Part shown: positions 1 through 12,190 of the stretch, one piece after another
How the letters are laid out: each line of letters starts with the position of its first letter
Numbering within the stretch: the stretch's first letter is position 1
From: Strigamia acuminata
Taxonomy: Eukaryota > Arthropoda > Chilopoda > Geophilomorpha > Linotaeniidae
Length of the DNA stretch: 64,000 bases
NCBI GenBank assembly: GCA_949358305.1
Contig: OX442316.1
Location: 3,100,001-3,164,000, forward strand
Direction: 5' to 3'
Notes under the pieces: model-generated
Told to the model about the DNA's origin: nothing
The model's database searches: none
Seen by the model: the letters and a program-made list of their open reading frames with translations, nothing else
Position numbers and translations under genes: made by a program

Positions 1-2027
1 TGAGCCTCAAAGCACACCTGAGTTGACCTTATTCATCCCATTATTCTCTGGAGTATAATTCACCAAAGCATATCAATTCTAAGATCCTGTTGCCCTTGAT
101 GCTTTCAGGAAATATTATATTTTGAAACTAACTGATGTTTTTTGTGGCATGATTTTATAATGAAGAAATTAGGCGGCTGGAAAGCGGCGAAAACATCTGC
201 TGGTTTAATTAATGGCATTCTAGCCTCGTGCAAGCAATCAAGCAATCACGCTGAATTTTGCAATAATTTTGAAGAAATTTGATTTGAAAGACATGGAAAA
301 GTTAAATAATCCATAGGGATTTTAGTAGTTTTTGATTGTGTCAAGTTGTGAAGGATATCCTGTTATTCTTTAAGAAATTATCCACTTCTTTAATCAGTGT
401 TTCCTTTATTTAATGTCTGCTTACTCTTTTCCAATAACAAGAGAGTTGGGACTATCATGTAACATCCAGCTGCAACCACCTGTCACCGGAATAAAGCTGG
501 TTTTCTACTAGAGTTGTTGACTGCACTGATTCTTGCACAATCAATACTATTTTAATGTTTTTGGTCCAATTCTACCTTTGTGTATTTATTTTGAAGGCCA
601 AACTGAGAAAATGATAAAAAACTATGGGATTTTGAGTGCGTTTTAACTAAACTTGAGGTACTTTTTCGCTATCGGTCTCGTGGTGATATTTAACCGAAGG
701 TTAATTACCTGAAACGCAGAAGCCTGTTTAATTACTATCGATACTCCATAAACCATCGATACAGTTACATCTTAAGCGTCCAGAAACTTGCGTAATTTCT
801 TTTTATGTATTTACTCCATTGGAGTGCTTGATAAAATAAAGTAAATCGATAATTTCTCGTTCTTAATCTTGTATTGTCCCTTTTGTGTACTCCCCCCTTC
901 TTTGCTCTTTTGGGTTAGTTAAATAAATAAATAAATAATTTTCAAGTTGCAACGGGTTTTGCATGTTTTGACGAAACACGCGGTACTTTTTCGCTGTCGG
1001 TCTCGTGGTGATATTTAGACAAAGGTCGAAGACCTTAAAGATGGCGGTACGTTTGGTTAGTATCGATGTGTCGATAACCCAATCGTAGTGTCCGTCTTTT
1101 AGGTTTAGACTGTCCTGAACCTGTCTGAGACGTGTGTCATTCACCCACACGTATTTGTCAAGCGAGTCTATCTTTAAAGCGATTGCAAATGCAAGACTCA
1201 TGTGAAATTCCAGCCATTGCTGGATAGTCACGCATGACTTTTGCATTTTCACGCTACTTGGCGATGACTAGGGCGAGTTCGTAAGGCCATATGCGACCCG
1301 TCAAAAACTTGAAAATACTAGGACTCTGGTGAACAATAACCGGCGTTCAGAGTAAATATAGACAGCTAAATGGGTAGTAAATAAATCCAGCTCAAACTTT
1401 TTAATTGCAAAAAGCTGCTGCTGTTTTTTTTTTTTTTTTTTGGTTTAAAGAAAAAATATTTTTTATTGAGTGGTTTTCCATGTTGGGACCTTTTCTGCCA
1501 TTTTGTTTGAGTTGAGTCATCATTGTGGGTAATATGGGGAGATATGGGTAAAAATTGTGATTTTTTTATTAATAATTATTTTTTATTTGTGTAGGGGAAG
1601 AAAGGAAGTGCAATAATGGAGCTAGGTGGGGTTGGGAGTGGAAATGTTGGGTTTGTTTGGATAAGGGAATTAGCATTTAACATGGGGAATGTTGATTAGG
1701 AATTCAGTTACTGGTGATCTGTTGGTCACGATAAATGAATTGATGCATGAGATTGGCCTTGCACGGCTGCTGGTTGCCTGTTCTGCGTAGGGAGTATCAT
1801 GCAGAGCTGGTTCACACAGAAAATAGAATTTATGAGTCAGGAGTTTTTGTGGTTTGGATGATGGGAAGCAAATATGGTAAAATTGAAGGTTTTAAAAAAA
1901 ATGTGGAAAATATATATTTATTTTTTAATGGAAAATAATTTTTTTTTTGTTTTTATCGATTTTGTGTTGGAAAATGATTAGTTTCTAGTTGTATTGGTTT
2001 TCTAATGTTTTTTATTTTTGTTTTTAG
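1..2027. other. Upstream region, no gene resolved
   Basis: I see no exon I can defend here. The first exon(s) of the nucleoside transporter must lie in this stretch or left of the window, because the exon at 2028 opens with the last base of a split codon. Two diverged copies of a repeat segment sit at about 657-690 and 983-1017; both carry a shared core reading ggtactttttcgct followed by tcggtctcgtggtgatatt. A 129-codon minus-strand ORF (1252 to 863) overlaps the second copy; it matches nothing I recognise. Confidence 0.5.
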
Positions 2028-5000
2028 ATGCAATTTTGTCTATTTTATTTTGTTGCTTCACGGCGTTGGGACCCTGATGCCTTGGAATATGTTCATCACT
2101 GCCAAATCTGTAAGGATTTTACGATGAAATGTTGAATGTACATAAAATCCCTACATACGAAAGAGTTCCAATCCAAGAACCAGTGCTGGACTGGCCCGGC
2201 GGGCTACCGGGAGTTTCCCAGTGGCCCGTGACCGCTGTGGCCTGTCCCGACTTCATTAATTGTGGCCCGGACACCCAGATTTCCCGCAATAAATTTGTTC
2301 CCAGTCCAGCCCATATTGTTAATTCTAATTACACCTGTGCGATTATTTTTCCAAGTGAATATGAATACGATATTGTATCCACTTGGCTGCGATATATCTT
2401 TTGCGATATCCTATTGCGATATGAATATGCGATACACAAATTCAAAAATCCCATAGCGATTACCGTATTTTATCAATTAAAAGCCGCGGCTCTTATTCAA
2501 AACTTCCATTTTTGTCAGCAATTAAAACTTCGGTTTATCGTTTGTTAAATTTGTTTAATGTAATAAACGTTACGAACGAAGCGTGCGTTCATCGTTCGTG
2601 AGGTTAAATACAGAAACAATACCGTACTTTTGCAAAAATACGGTATTCTTGGTGTCTCAGCCGCGGCTACTATTCGAGGGTGCCTCTTAATCGGTAAAAT
2701 ACGGTAATTGCAATATCGCACAGGCCTAATGTTCGTATGTAGGGGACTCGCTGTACTCAAAAATAACCTGTAAATCTATGTTTAACTCGGGTCACTCACC
2801 CCATGTGTTTTTTCAGCCTTCCATGTTGTTAATATCTGTTTTTTTTTCTTCTTTTTTTTTTTTTTTTAGTATTTTGAGGATTATAAATTACAATCTGATG
2901 ATGAAATAACAAAACATTATCAAAGCAAATTCATGCTGTACATCACCTTGGCTTCCCAAATACCAAATTTAATTTTCAATTTCCTCAATGTGTTTATAAA
3001 ATTAGGGTAAGTAGTTTTTGGAAAGTGATTTTTTATTAATTTGATTGATTTTTATTTTGTTAATTTTTGCAGGGGAGATTTAACTAGCCGAATAGTTATC
3101 AGCATTTTGGTTGAAATTGTCATCTTTATAGCCACAGTTGTTCTTGCAATGGTTGATAGTCATTCATGTGCGTATTTTTAGGTCTTTGCTACTGTTGTTG
3201 GACTGAGTTTTGTTTATTTTTTGTGATCACAGGGGCAATTTATTTTTTTTGGATGACCATTGCATCTGTTGTGTTCCTAAACAGTAAGTAATAAATTCGA
3301 AAATTACAATTCTTGTGTTTTTAAATGATTTTTGAATTTAATTTTAGTGGCCAATGGGATTTATCAAAACAGCGTGTACGGAATAGCGGGTAAACTACCC
3401 ATGAAGTACACAAATGCTGTTGTTTTAGGCTCGGTAAGTTATGACACGTTGCCTATGATAACGGATCAAAATTATATTGATTTGATATTGAAAGAAAGTT
3501 ACAATCCAACTTACTATCATTTTCTTACATTTTCTCACATTTTCTTACATTTTCTTTCATTTTCTTTCATTTTCTTACATTTTCTTACATTTTCTTACAT
3601 TTTCTTACATTTTCTTACATTTTCTTACATTTTCTTACATTTTCTTACATTTTCTTACATTTTCTTACATTTTCTTACATTTTCTTACATTTTCTTACAT
3701 TTTCTTACATTTTTGAAAATGACTAATTTATATTTTTCTATTTTTTTAAACAGAATGTTAGTGGAACCATTGTATCTCTCATCAGCATTGCAGCAATAGC
3801 GAGTAAATATTTGTCATTTTTTAGTATTTTTTTTTTAGCCAAATATAAATAAATATTTAATTTTTCGTTCTAGTTGCTCCGAATAAAAGAACTTCGGCTA
3901 TTTATTATTTTATCAGTGCCCTTTTTGTGCTGTTGGCGTGTTTTGATACGTATTTCGCACTACCTTTATCGGTAAACTAATTTTAATAATTGTTGAATGT
4001 TTTATTTGAACTAACGGGTGATTTTTCTAGAGATTCTATCGTTATTACGACCACCAGGCGGAGAAGCAAAACGAAGCGACGTACAAATCTAGTTTGAACT
4101 ACAGAATCCCTTATTGGAGCATATTTAAAAAAGTGATTGCACTACACTTTAATAAATGTTGCTGACGTAATTAACAATATTTAATTGTATTTTCTCGTGT
4201 CAGGCCTTTCCGCAACTGTGGAACGTATTTTTCACATTTTTCGTTACGCTTCTCATATTTCCCAGTTTACATTCTAATATTAAAATGAGTGATCCGAATT
4301 TTGTTATTCCAGGTAACAACAATTTTTTTTTTTACTTTCCACTTGACAAATATTAATTACTTTATTTTTATTTTTTAAATAGAGGACTATTACACTGCAG
4401 TTATGTGTTTTTTGGTGTTCAACTTTTTCTCAATGGTGGGAAACATTCTACCATTTATGTGCAGGGTAAGTTGCAAATAGTTAGAGCCTCGTTATAACGA
4501 ATCGCAAGGGACCCGAGAAATCGGTTCGATATAACCAAAGTTTGTTACAGTGGAGCCTCGATTATTCGAACTAATTGGGGTCATGGGTGTTCATAAAACC
4601 GAATTGTTCGAATAATCGAACATAGGTTTACATACATTCGTACTGTACTGCATATGAAAATAAAAATTATTAAAATATAGTTTGAAAGCACTAAAACCGA
4701 CCAAAAATGGATAAAAATTGTCAAAAAACCTTAAAAATCGATTAAAAGTATGTGAAAATCGTGAAAAAACATTAAAAAATGATTAAAAGTATTTGAAAAT
4801 CGTCAAAAAACATTAAAAAATCAATTAAAAGTATTTGAAAATCGTCAAAAAACATTAAAAAATCAATTAAAAGTATGTGTAAACCGTCAAAAAACATTAA
4901 AAAATGATTAAAAGTATTTGAAAATCGTCAAAAAACATTAAAAATCGATTAAAAGTATATGAAAATCGTCAGAAAAACATTAAAAAATGATTAAAAGTAT

Positions 5001-5857
5001 ATGAAAATCGTCAGAAAATATTAGAAAATGATTAAAAGTATTTGAAAATCGTCAAAAAACATTAAAAATTGATTAAAAGTATATGAAAATCGTCAGAAAA
5101 ACATTAAAAAATGATTAAAAGTATATGAAAATCGTCAGAAAATATTAAAAAATGATTAAAAGTATTTGAAAATCGTCAAAATACATTAAAAATCGCTTGA
5201 CTGCAGTTTGTATGACCGGTGTTACGATAATTGAGGCTCTACTCCTACTGTACATCAAAATTTTTTAACCTAGTGCTCTATGGCCAATCAACCAACCAAG
5301 CCTTTTTTAAGTATTCGTTATAAAAAAAAATTCGTTATATACACTGTTCGTTATAACGAGGTTCGACTGTACTTCGTAAATAAATATTGAAATAATTAAA
5401 AATGCATATTTTTTCGTTTAGATTCGTCCAAATTGGATCTGGTTGCCGATTTTGCTTCGGTTTTTACTCCTGCCTGCATTTCTATTTTGTAATTATCACC
5501 CGAGCAAAGATGTCGCTCGAGTTTTGCCGGTACTAATATGCAACGATTGGGCGCACTTTGGTCTCGGGATCACCCTCGGCGTGACGGGAGGTTATTTTGC
5601 TAGTTTGGCCATGATGTATACCCCAAAGTAAGCTTTTTGGGATTTTTTATGAAATGGTTTTAATGATTTTGCTTTTTGTCGATAGAACCGTTGATCCGCA
5701 GCATTCAGGCATTGCGGGGATGATGGCGGCAACTTCGCTTATTCTTGGCATCTTTTTGGGGGTTTGCGCGTCCTATTTACTGCCCGTCCTGGTTGAGAAT
5801 GTGCAGTTTTCGCTGCCCGATGATTATGTGTGCAACATGACGTCTCTGGTCAAATAA
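2028..5857 (+). CDS. Equilibrative nucleoside transporter (SLC29/ENT type), 5' incomplete
   Basis: Membrane transporter moving nucleosides down their gradient. Exons I read: 2028-2109, 2870-3006, 3073-3167, 3233-3283, 3348-3433, 3754-3802, 3874-3971, 4031-4132, 4204-4312, 4383-4465, 5422-5627, 5686-5857. All have GT-AG borders with consistent phases and give 422 residues up to the TAA. Family signatures are direct: the first helix ends in GTLMPWNMFITAK; the fourth/fifth helix block reads NGIYQNSVYGIAGKLPMKYT; and IRPNWIWLPILLRFLLLPAF leads into the last helices. ENTs are about 450 residues, so only some 20-40 N-terminal residues and the start codon are missing; I could not find that exon. The loop between helices 6 and 7 is short (about 35 residues). 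The intron at 3434-3753 holds a 10-bp satellite and that at 4466-5421 holds nested transposons. Confidence 0.93.
2461..2706. mobile_element. Foldback MITE, TACCGTATTTTA family (copy 1)
   Basis: Left terminus taccgtattttatcaatta and right terminus in inverted form ending taaaatacggta; subterminal parts (ccgcgg, ctcttaat) are also shared with copies at 53726-53815 and about 44441. It sits in the transporter intron between exons 2028-2109 and 2870-3006. A smaller inverted repeat around taccgt...acggta at about 2622-2646 lies inside. No coding capacity and no clear target duplication beyond TA. Confidence 0.7.
3518..3712. repeat. 10-bp tandem repeat in transporter intron
   Basis: About 19 near-perfect copies of a 10-mer, ttttcttaca, fill most of the intron between exons 3348-3433 and 3754-3802. 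The tract is pyrimidine-rich on the sense strand and ends about 40 bp before the acceptor. It is open in frame, giving an artefactual FLTFSYIFLH-type ORF. Confidence 0.95.
4482..5371. mobile_element. Outer pogo/Tc1-like inverted-repeat element (nested host)
   Basis: The left end reads gagcctcgttataacgaa and the right end ttcgttataacgaggttcga, which are inverted copies. This end sequence resembles termini of pogo/Tigger-type elements known in arthropods. No transposase ORF is present, so it is non-autonomous. It was later split by the inner element at 4548-5250. It lies wholly inside one intron of the nucleoside transporter. Exact outer boundaries are uncertain by a few bases. Confidence 0.7.
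4548..5250. mobile_element. Inner pogo/Tc1-like MITE with TA target site
   Basis: The element starts cagtggagcctcgattattc at 4548 and ends with the inverted form (ataattgaggctctactcctactg) at 5250, each flanked by TA (4546-4547 and 5251-5252). The TA duplication and CAGT terminus fit the Tc1/mariner-pogo group. Its interior, about 4680-5195, is an array of roughly 30-42-bp units built around attaaaagtatttgaaaatcgtc, so the element carries or acquired a satellite. No coding capacity. Confidence 0.78.
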
Positions 5858-5879
5858 ATTTGACGGTGCACAGACGTTG

Positions 5880-6541
5880 AGTTTTTTTTTTCTTCTTATT
5901 TTTGTGTTTTATTTATTTATTTACCATAAAATTCTGTATGGTTTTTTTTTATAATTTTTTCTCAGTTTGATATTTTATATTTCGTGAAATTAAATCTGAT
6001 AGTTTAAGAATGTTCATTTGTAGTCAAATTTGTGGATATTTAATTTAGTTTTCTAAATTATTAAAGATTTTTTTTTCTTTTTTGTTTAAATTTTGGTTTT
6101 ATTATAATTATTATTGATTATAGCAATTATAATATAATTAATGTCTATAAAGCGTGTTACTCAGAACCAAGAAAATATATTTTCTAATGTAAAACATTTA
6201 TTTTGTAAGAAAAAACAAATAATGTGTACAGGCAATTAAGTCACATTGGAAAAGAGCTTAAAATTAAAGAAAAAACATTGAAAATGTCTCGATTCTTAAC
6301 CAGAGTTTAAAATAAAAATAATTAACAAACAACCAGTTAAATAAATAAATAAATAAATATTAGCGCTTGTTGCAACTTCGAAGTATAAAACTTAAATCAT
6401 CCGTCGTTCTTTTTGTCCCGTAATCCATAAATATTACTGAAATCCTACTTGAACCTACTGTACATAGTACAAAAATAAAAATGGCTGCCTAGATGAAAGC
6501 TGTATCAAATTATTTACAAAATTCGTCCCGTAATTCAACAT
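5880..6541. other. Intergenic, converging 3' ends
   Basis: AT-rich, T-run-rich spacer between the 3' ends of the convergent transporter (+) and CUB-protein (-) genes. It should contain both 3' UTRs. On the minus strand an AATAAA (plus-strand tttatt near 6198) could serve the CUB gene. I see no other feature. Confidence 0.5.
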
Positions 6542-8456
6542 CTAACTAGTGCAAGGTGTTTGTTGCCAATTGATATAAAATCCTCGTCCCTTTTTGTTTG
6601 CTGTGTTGGTATCGGAGAAGAAATAAGTGACGAAAGGCATAATTCGACCTGGAAATGCAAATTTGATTAGTTTAGAGTGATTTAGGAATGAAATTGCAGG
6701 AAAACTCACTTGAAACTACGGCTTCTGAGGTTGCTCCTCGCTCAGGGTTGAACCTGGAGCCGCAGAATTTATTATTTCCTATCGATCTGCCCTCTTCGAA
6801 TGCATTGGGGATCAGTAAGAAATCCGACTGACAAACTTCAGGTTCCGCTCTTCTACGGCGCACGCGGTGGCCATCGGTTCCTTCCTCGCCTTCTTCGTTC
6901 TCGTAAACCAGATCTTCCTCTTCCTCTTCCTGGCGCAATAAAATAAAAGATTTTTGTTTTTATAATGTTTCTGGTGTAGTTTTTTCCGCTCTTTCTTTTG
7001 GTGTTTAGTTTTTGATGATCCGAGCTTCCGTTCTCGAGATATTTGCGCTTTAGATATCCTCCACGATTAACGGTAGTGAAATCGAACATGGCGGATTGGG
7101 ACAAAAATTGATGAAAAACGCAAATATCTCGAGAACGGAAACTCGGACCGTCAAAAACGAAACGGCAAAAGAAAGAGCAGAAAAATCTACACCGAAAACA
7201 TTAATTAAACATCACTGCCGACAACTAATTAATATATATTTAATTTTTCTGAAGCGAATTGCCGAAGAATCAATACTTACTCTAACGTTGTTGTTGACCG
7301 CACTGTGGCCATAGGGTTTTTGTGCAACTGCCGGAATGTCTTTGTCGGCGACCCCAACTTGGAAAGGTCCTGCCGTTGTGTATCGGATGCCGCAAAATCC
7401 GGATTCCCTGCGCATGCAGGTTCCGTAATTCAAATCCTTTTGATATCCGGAATTGAAGTGCGCGTCGTAATTGAAGCTACGGAAACTTCCCGAAGTGCCG
7501 GTGTAATATTGGAAACAGCCGGAAGGTGCTGAAATAAACCTAGATTAATTTATTGATTGGAGTTTATAATTATTAGTTATTAATTTGTACCTATTGATGG
7601 AGAATTGCATTCGATTTGGGAAACTCGGACACGCCATTTTCTGTGGTATTCGAAACCAGTCGTTACAACTTGTAGCGAGATGGTGTTAACGCCGGTCGGG
7701 AAATCAATGTAAACTAATGGAACAATAAAATATTAACAAACCAATTTTTTTAACATCGAATTATTGAATTATATACCGTGTTGTCCACCGTTGGATCCGC
7801 ACAAGACCGGAATGCCCGGAACTCCGAGAATCGCGAACTGGTCGGTATCGCAGCGGCCATTTTTCGGAGGCGCCAACTCGAATTCCTCGAAATCCAAACG
7901 GATTTGGCAAATATTGTTGTTGTTGGAAAGTCTGTTGACAGTGACTATGCATGCCTGGCTGTCGTTCAAAGTGTCCGGGTTCTCGGGGTTAGCGAATGAT
8001 GAACTGTTGCTGTTGATGGCGCCGGCAGTACCGCAAGCATGGCGCTCTGCAAAACAAAATTAAATTAAAGCACTTTAATGCATTCAGATTTAAAGGGAGA
8101 AAGGTTAATTTTTAATTTACCAAGACAACAAATTCCTGCATTATTTGTTCCACAAGCTCCGGCTTCCTGTCCACCTTTGGTTCTGCACTGCTCAGAGGTT
8201 ATACAGGTTCCATTTCTTTTGCTTCCATTGGATGGTTGACAGGGCAAGTTCATGCCTCTTGTTTGTGGAGTCACAGGGTTGAACACTAATGAATAACAAA
8301 ATTAATTAATTCCAAAAATAATTATATTAAAGGTTAAAATTAAAATGACTTACATTGGAACAATGTTCCAGGTCTGTTTAAAGGTCTTTGAGTGTATGTG
8401 ACCATAATACACAGTGATATGAAGGTGAAAATGAGAATTATGTCCATTTTCCCCAT
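6542..8456 (-). CDS. Secreted insect CUB-domain protein with dibasic/RRRR linker
   Basis: Exons (minus strand, 5' to 3'): 8456-8354, 8285-8121, 8046-7777, 7713-7591, 7528-7281, 6929-6710, 6648-6542; phases agree and give 411 residues. The start at 8456 opens a hydrophobic signal peptide (MDIILIFTFISLCIMVTYT). Next is a Cys-rich segment NGTCITSEQC...GICCL, typical of a family of insect secreted CUB proteins related to the clip-like N-termini of serine-protease homologues. Two CUB-like regions follow (residues about 95-225 and 225-400), ending in the family-typical GRGFYINWQQTPC. No protease triad is seen, so it is probably a non-enzymatic secreted or haemolymph protein. An acidic linker followed by RVRRRR (exon 6929-6710) looks like a furin-type cleavage site. 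Function unknown. Confidence 0.88.
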
Positions 8457-8561
8457 CTTTCCTACTCCTTGTGTGTGAAAATGGTGGAGGATCTATGCCA
8501 CTGCAAAATTCAAGTTAAAATTCATTGGTTTCCATTGGGTGTGACGGATAAGAAAACTTAC

Positions 8562-8604
8562 AGCGTGAAATTGTTGTTGTTGCCGCTTGAGTGGTTTGGG
8601 AAAG
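8562..8604 (-). other. 5' UTR exon of CUB-protein gene
   Basis: A splice donor (minus strand, base 8562 is last exon base, followed by gtaagt) and an acceptor at 8500 (ttttgcag) define a noncoding first exon and a 61-bp intron. The transcription start is inferred to be 25-35 bp below the TATA box, near 8600. Confidence 0.6.
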
Positions 8605-8630
8605 TGTGGTTTAATACTTTGAATTTTCTC

Positions 8631-8639
8631 TTTATATAA
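8631..8639 (-). promoter_or_regulatory. TATA box of CUB-protein gene
   Basis: The minus strand reads TTATATAAA at 8639-8631, about 30 bp upstream of the inferred first exon. It is the clearest core promoter element in the window and fits a regulated secreted-protein gene. Confidence 0.6.
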
Positions 8640-8640
8640 C

Positions 8641-10950
8641 GCCCTCTAGGAGGGACCCGGAAAAATAATTTGCCCCCAAGACTCAAATGTTCATGACCTG
8701 ACCCTGTCAGCTGCTGGCTCACCTTCCTTAAATCCATCTTATCCCTTTAACTATTGTATTTAAATTACGTGCAAATTGGAGTTTGTGTGAAAAATAACAA
8801 GATTAGTTCGAGAAATTTCATTTTTTAGTGAAATTTAGCGGGAAAAACGGCGAAAAATGCCGATAAAATGTCATTTTAATTGTGTTATTTAATTTTTTTT
8901 AATTTTATTTAATTTTTTTTTGGGTGGAAAATATGAAGGAAAAAATGACTTTGAATGGCCATCAGTTCAAGGTTGAGTCTCCCCTAATGGCGGGGCATTG
9001 AATTATGAATTAACCCCCCCTTCGTGTCTAAAAAAAAAGGGAATGTTGATGAAAAAATGGATTTTTTTTTAAAGGTTACTTTTATAAATTTTTTATAATA
9101 TTTATATTAAAATGGAGTGTATCCTTGTTTGAAGGTCATTCAAGAAGGATTTTTGTGTGTTAGTCCAACAAAACAAATTTGGATAAACACCAATGAACTA
9201 GTAATCCGGAAGTGACCGGAAGTAACCGATTTATTTGGTCTATCAGGTCATAAGATGAACTTGAAAAGAACTCTCAGTTCAGTCGGATGATAAATTATTG
9301 TGATTATATGAGTTATTTTATAGTTGGAGGTCATTTGGTTGTAAAAATGTAAATTGTACTTTTTGTGGTTGTGAGTTTGAAGCTGTTGGGTGCAAATTGT
9401 GAGGATTTTTCGTGAATTAAAGTTTAAAATTGAGTGTTTTCGGTTTTTTGTTTACTGAAGTGGCATTTGAAGAATTTATGGCTTTTTGAGGCTTCCGTAG
9501 TTGTTTTTTTTTCACTAGGTGACAGCACGCAGGCAGGTGACGTTTTTCCCGGGAGATTTGTGTGGTTTTTGATTGGATATTTAAATGAAATGATAGGCAA
9601 GTTTTTTGCTGTTTGAATGTTTAGTTTTCGTAAGTTTTTCATTAAGTTGTTCGGGTTTGGAGGCGAAGCATTCGGCTGTTCGAGGTGAGTTTTTCACGAA
9701 AATTTTATTTTTTTAGCTTTAATTTTTGTTGTAATTAATTTTTAGACGTTTTCGCACATTTCTAGTTTATCTGCTTTATAAATTTTAAGCATATTTATAC
9801 AGTGCAAAATTGTGTGAATAAAGAGCGAGTTTAATTTTGTTTGTTTTATTTAATGTTTTGTTTAAAATTAAGTTAAATTATTTTTCAAAATTCTATTTAT
9901 AATTACGAATCAATTTTATGATTTATACAAGTTTTTATAAATTACCGGTATTTATTTGGCATTTATTTTTGAATAGGTTTAACGAAGATGAACTCCTTAG
10001 ACCACAATAAATTTCACCGTCATTTTAAGTTCTAAATATTCTTTTTATTACACAGTTTGCGGCAGGTACTTTTTCATTATTAGAACATTTGGAGTCTCAA
10101 AGAGGGATGTTTACCTGAAATAATCCTGTAAAAAGTCCGTTGTAACCCCATTTGTTGTTTTATTTGCGTTTTATTTGCCATTTATTTACATTTGTTTGCC
10201 ATTTATTTACATTTATTTGCCATTTATTTACACTTATTTGCTGTTTATTTACATTTATTTGCCATTTATTTACAATTATTTGTCATTTATTTACATTTAT
10301 TTGTCATTTTTTTACGCAAAATTAAACAATTTCCATCCACATAATCAACGAATAACAAACGCTTGATGTTCTTTTACATTTGCTTTCTTCTTCATCACAT
10401 TTACTACATTTGATGAGTTCACACCTCATGACATCAAACTGAACATCAACTATAAGAAAATTAAGATTAAAATGCGCGTAACCAATCCCATATAGTTAAA
10501 AAGTACATTGAAATTATATTGCAATGTATTTTTCCATGCTATTTGGTTTGTAAATAATAATACGTAGTTTTGTAAAATGTACTATGAAATGCGATTCCAA
10601 TATTATCAGTACCATAATCAAGTATGAATGCATTTTTTCAATTGTAATATGAAATGCATTATTTAGTATGCAAATAATGCACATCATTTGCATTTTGGTA
10701 TGCGTAAAGTGAAAAAGCAATAAATTCTAAAATAAATTTTAGAAGCTATTAAATAAATGTTTATTGGTTTGGATTTGAATAAAGAAAGAGGGATAGTGGT
10801 TGGGTACACACATTTCCCATTACAGAAGAAAATATTACACAAAAAATTTTTTATTTATAAAAAAGTAGAATTTATTTTTGTGCAGTTTAGAAATATAAGC
10901 AAATTTCATATTTTAACTATACAAACTAGAAAACATAATTTAATATAAAT
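8641..10950. other. Intergenic region, no gene found
   Basis: AT-rich spacer. The only structured part is an array at about 10155-10313 of a roughly 20-bp unit around catttatttacatttatttg. Short ORFs here (9424-9642, 10514-10720) have low-complexity composition and no recognisable domain, so I do not call them genes. Confidence 0.5.
10155..10313. repeat. ~20-bp AT-rich tandem repeat
   Basis: Seven to eight imperfect copies of a unit close to catttatttacatttatttg. Intergenic, with no link to a gene. Confidence 0.85.
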
Positions 10951-10954
10951 AAAA

Positions 10955-12190
10955 TACAGTGCTGGAGTCCGTTGAACTTGTTCCTGGAGACTTCCGTTCG
11001 TGTTGAACCTAGAAATAATAATAAAAAATAAAAAATTAATAACTTATCAAAAAGGTTTTTAAACTAAAACTTAATTAATGTAAATTTAAGTAATTGCTCT
11101 AAATTAGACCGCTAAACAGACAGCTAAAACTTCAAAGTAATGTCATTTAAACAAATAAAACTAACTTATACATGTCAAAGAAAAAGAAACTCACTTGTCA
11201 GCTTAATTTGACGCATCTTTCATCCTGTGAGCCGAGAGAAGAACTGAGGAAAAACCGACCGAGAAACACAAAATGCAACGTAGAAAATGTTCAAAACCAT
11301 TTGCATATCCAATCAGAAACACCCGCAGAACATTCTAGAAATTGTACGAATTTCTAAAACCAATAAGCTTGTTTAATCAATATTTAATCATGGAAATTCG
11401 TTGCATATAAATTCATTGCATATATTTATTTTAAAATTAAAAAGAGAATTATTTGTTGCATTAATTGCATAAATGATATTTTTAATTTTTTCGATAATTT
11501 CGACGTTTAAAAATATAATTAAGCAAAAATACAAATTGTATAGATAATTAAAAACATTTTATTGCTTTTTTACTAAAGAATGTGCGCATTTCTTGCAGTT
11601 TTTATTCAAAAACTAAATAAATTAATGTTTTCTGCATAAATTTAGCAATATTTTTTACTTATTTTGGACAATTGTGTGGATAATTAAAGACGTTTTATTG
11701 CTTTTTGGTACAAATTTTTCACATTTTTTGCAATTTTTAACACAAAAATCATGATTTTTGGCTTCATTCAGTTTGGGATCAGTTGTGCGTAGGCTTATTC
11801 ATTTCACGGCAACAGCGAAAGCTGGCGGCTCAAATATCCATTCTAGATAACATCATTTCCAACTTATGAAGCCAAATGGAGTTTCATTTCACCGCAGATC
11901 CGTAAGAATCTGCTCTGAACTCCTCGTTTCTTATCATTTCGGGGTTCGCAACCCGATCAAATAAGATCATTGTGTAGGTAGCAAATGCAAACAAAAATGG
12001 CCAACCATCAACCAAACACCAACAAAAAATACAACCAAATCGTAAATAAACTTACGCCGAATCGATTAAAATCGTTAGAAATTATTAAACGATACTTAAA
12101 CAACAAAAATTACTAATTTTGAAGGGAGATAAACACAACGTGCTTCGGTTGATCGTCCGCCATTTCGTCTACTGCGGTTTGCGGTTTGGA
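10955..12190 (-). ncRNA. Possible spliced noncoding or small-peptide transcript
   Basis: On the minus strand a GC-richer block at about 12190-12056 ends in a strong donor (GGC then gtaagt). Further down are acceptor/donor-bounded segments at about 11254-11206 (after tttttcctcag, before gtgagt) and from 11009 (after ttatttctag). Joined, they give no long reading frame. The first exon contains a 16-codon ORF (start 12163, MADDQPKHVVFISLQN) that is conserved with one change in the duplicate at 21.5 kb. This could be a lncRNA or host transcript for the foldable intron segment at 11760-11954. No expression evidence, so low confidence. Confidence 0.3.

Noticed and set aside
1747-1938. 63-codon ORF just upstream of the transporter, tested as its first exon
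   Set aside because: Phase and sequence do not fit the ENT N-terminus and no donor with two leftover bases is present at its end.
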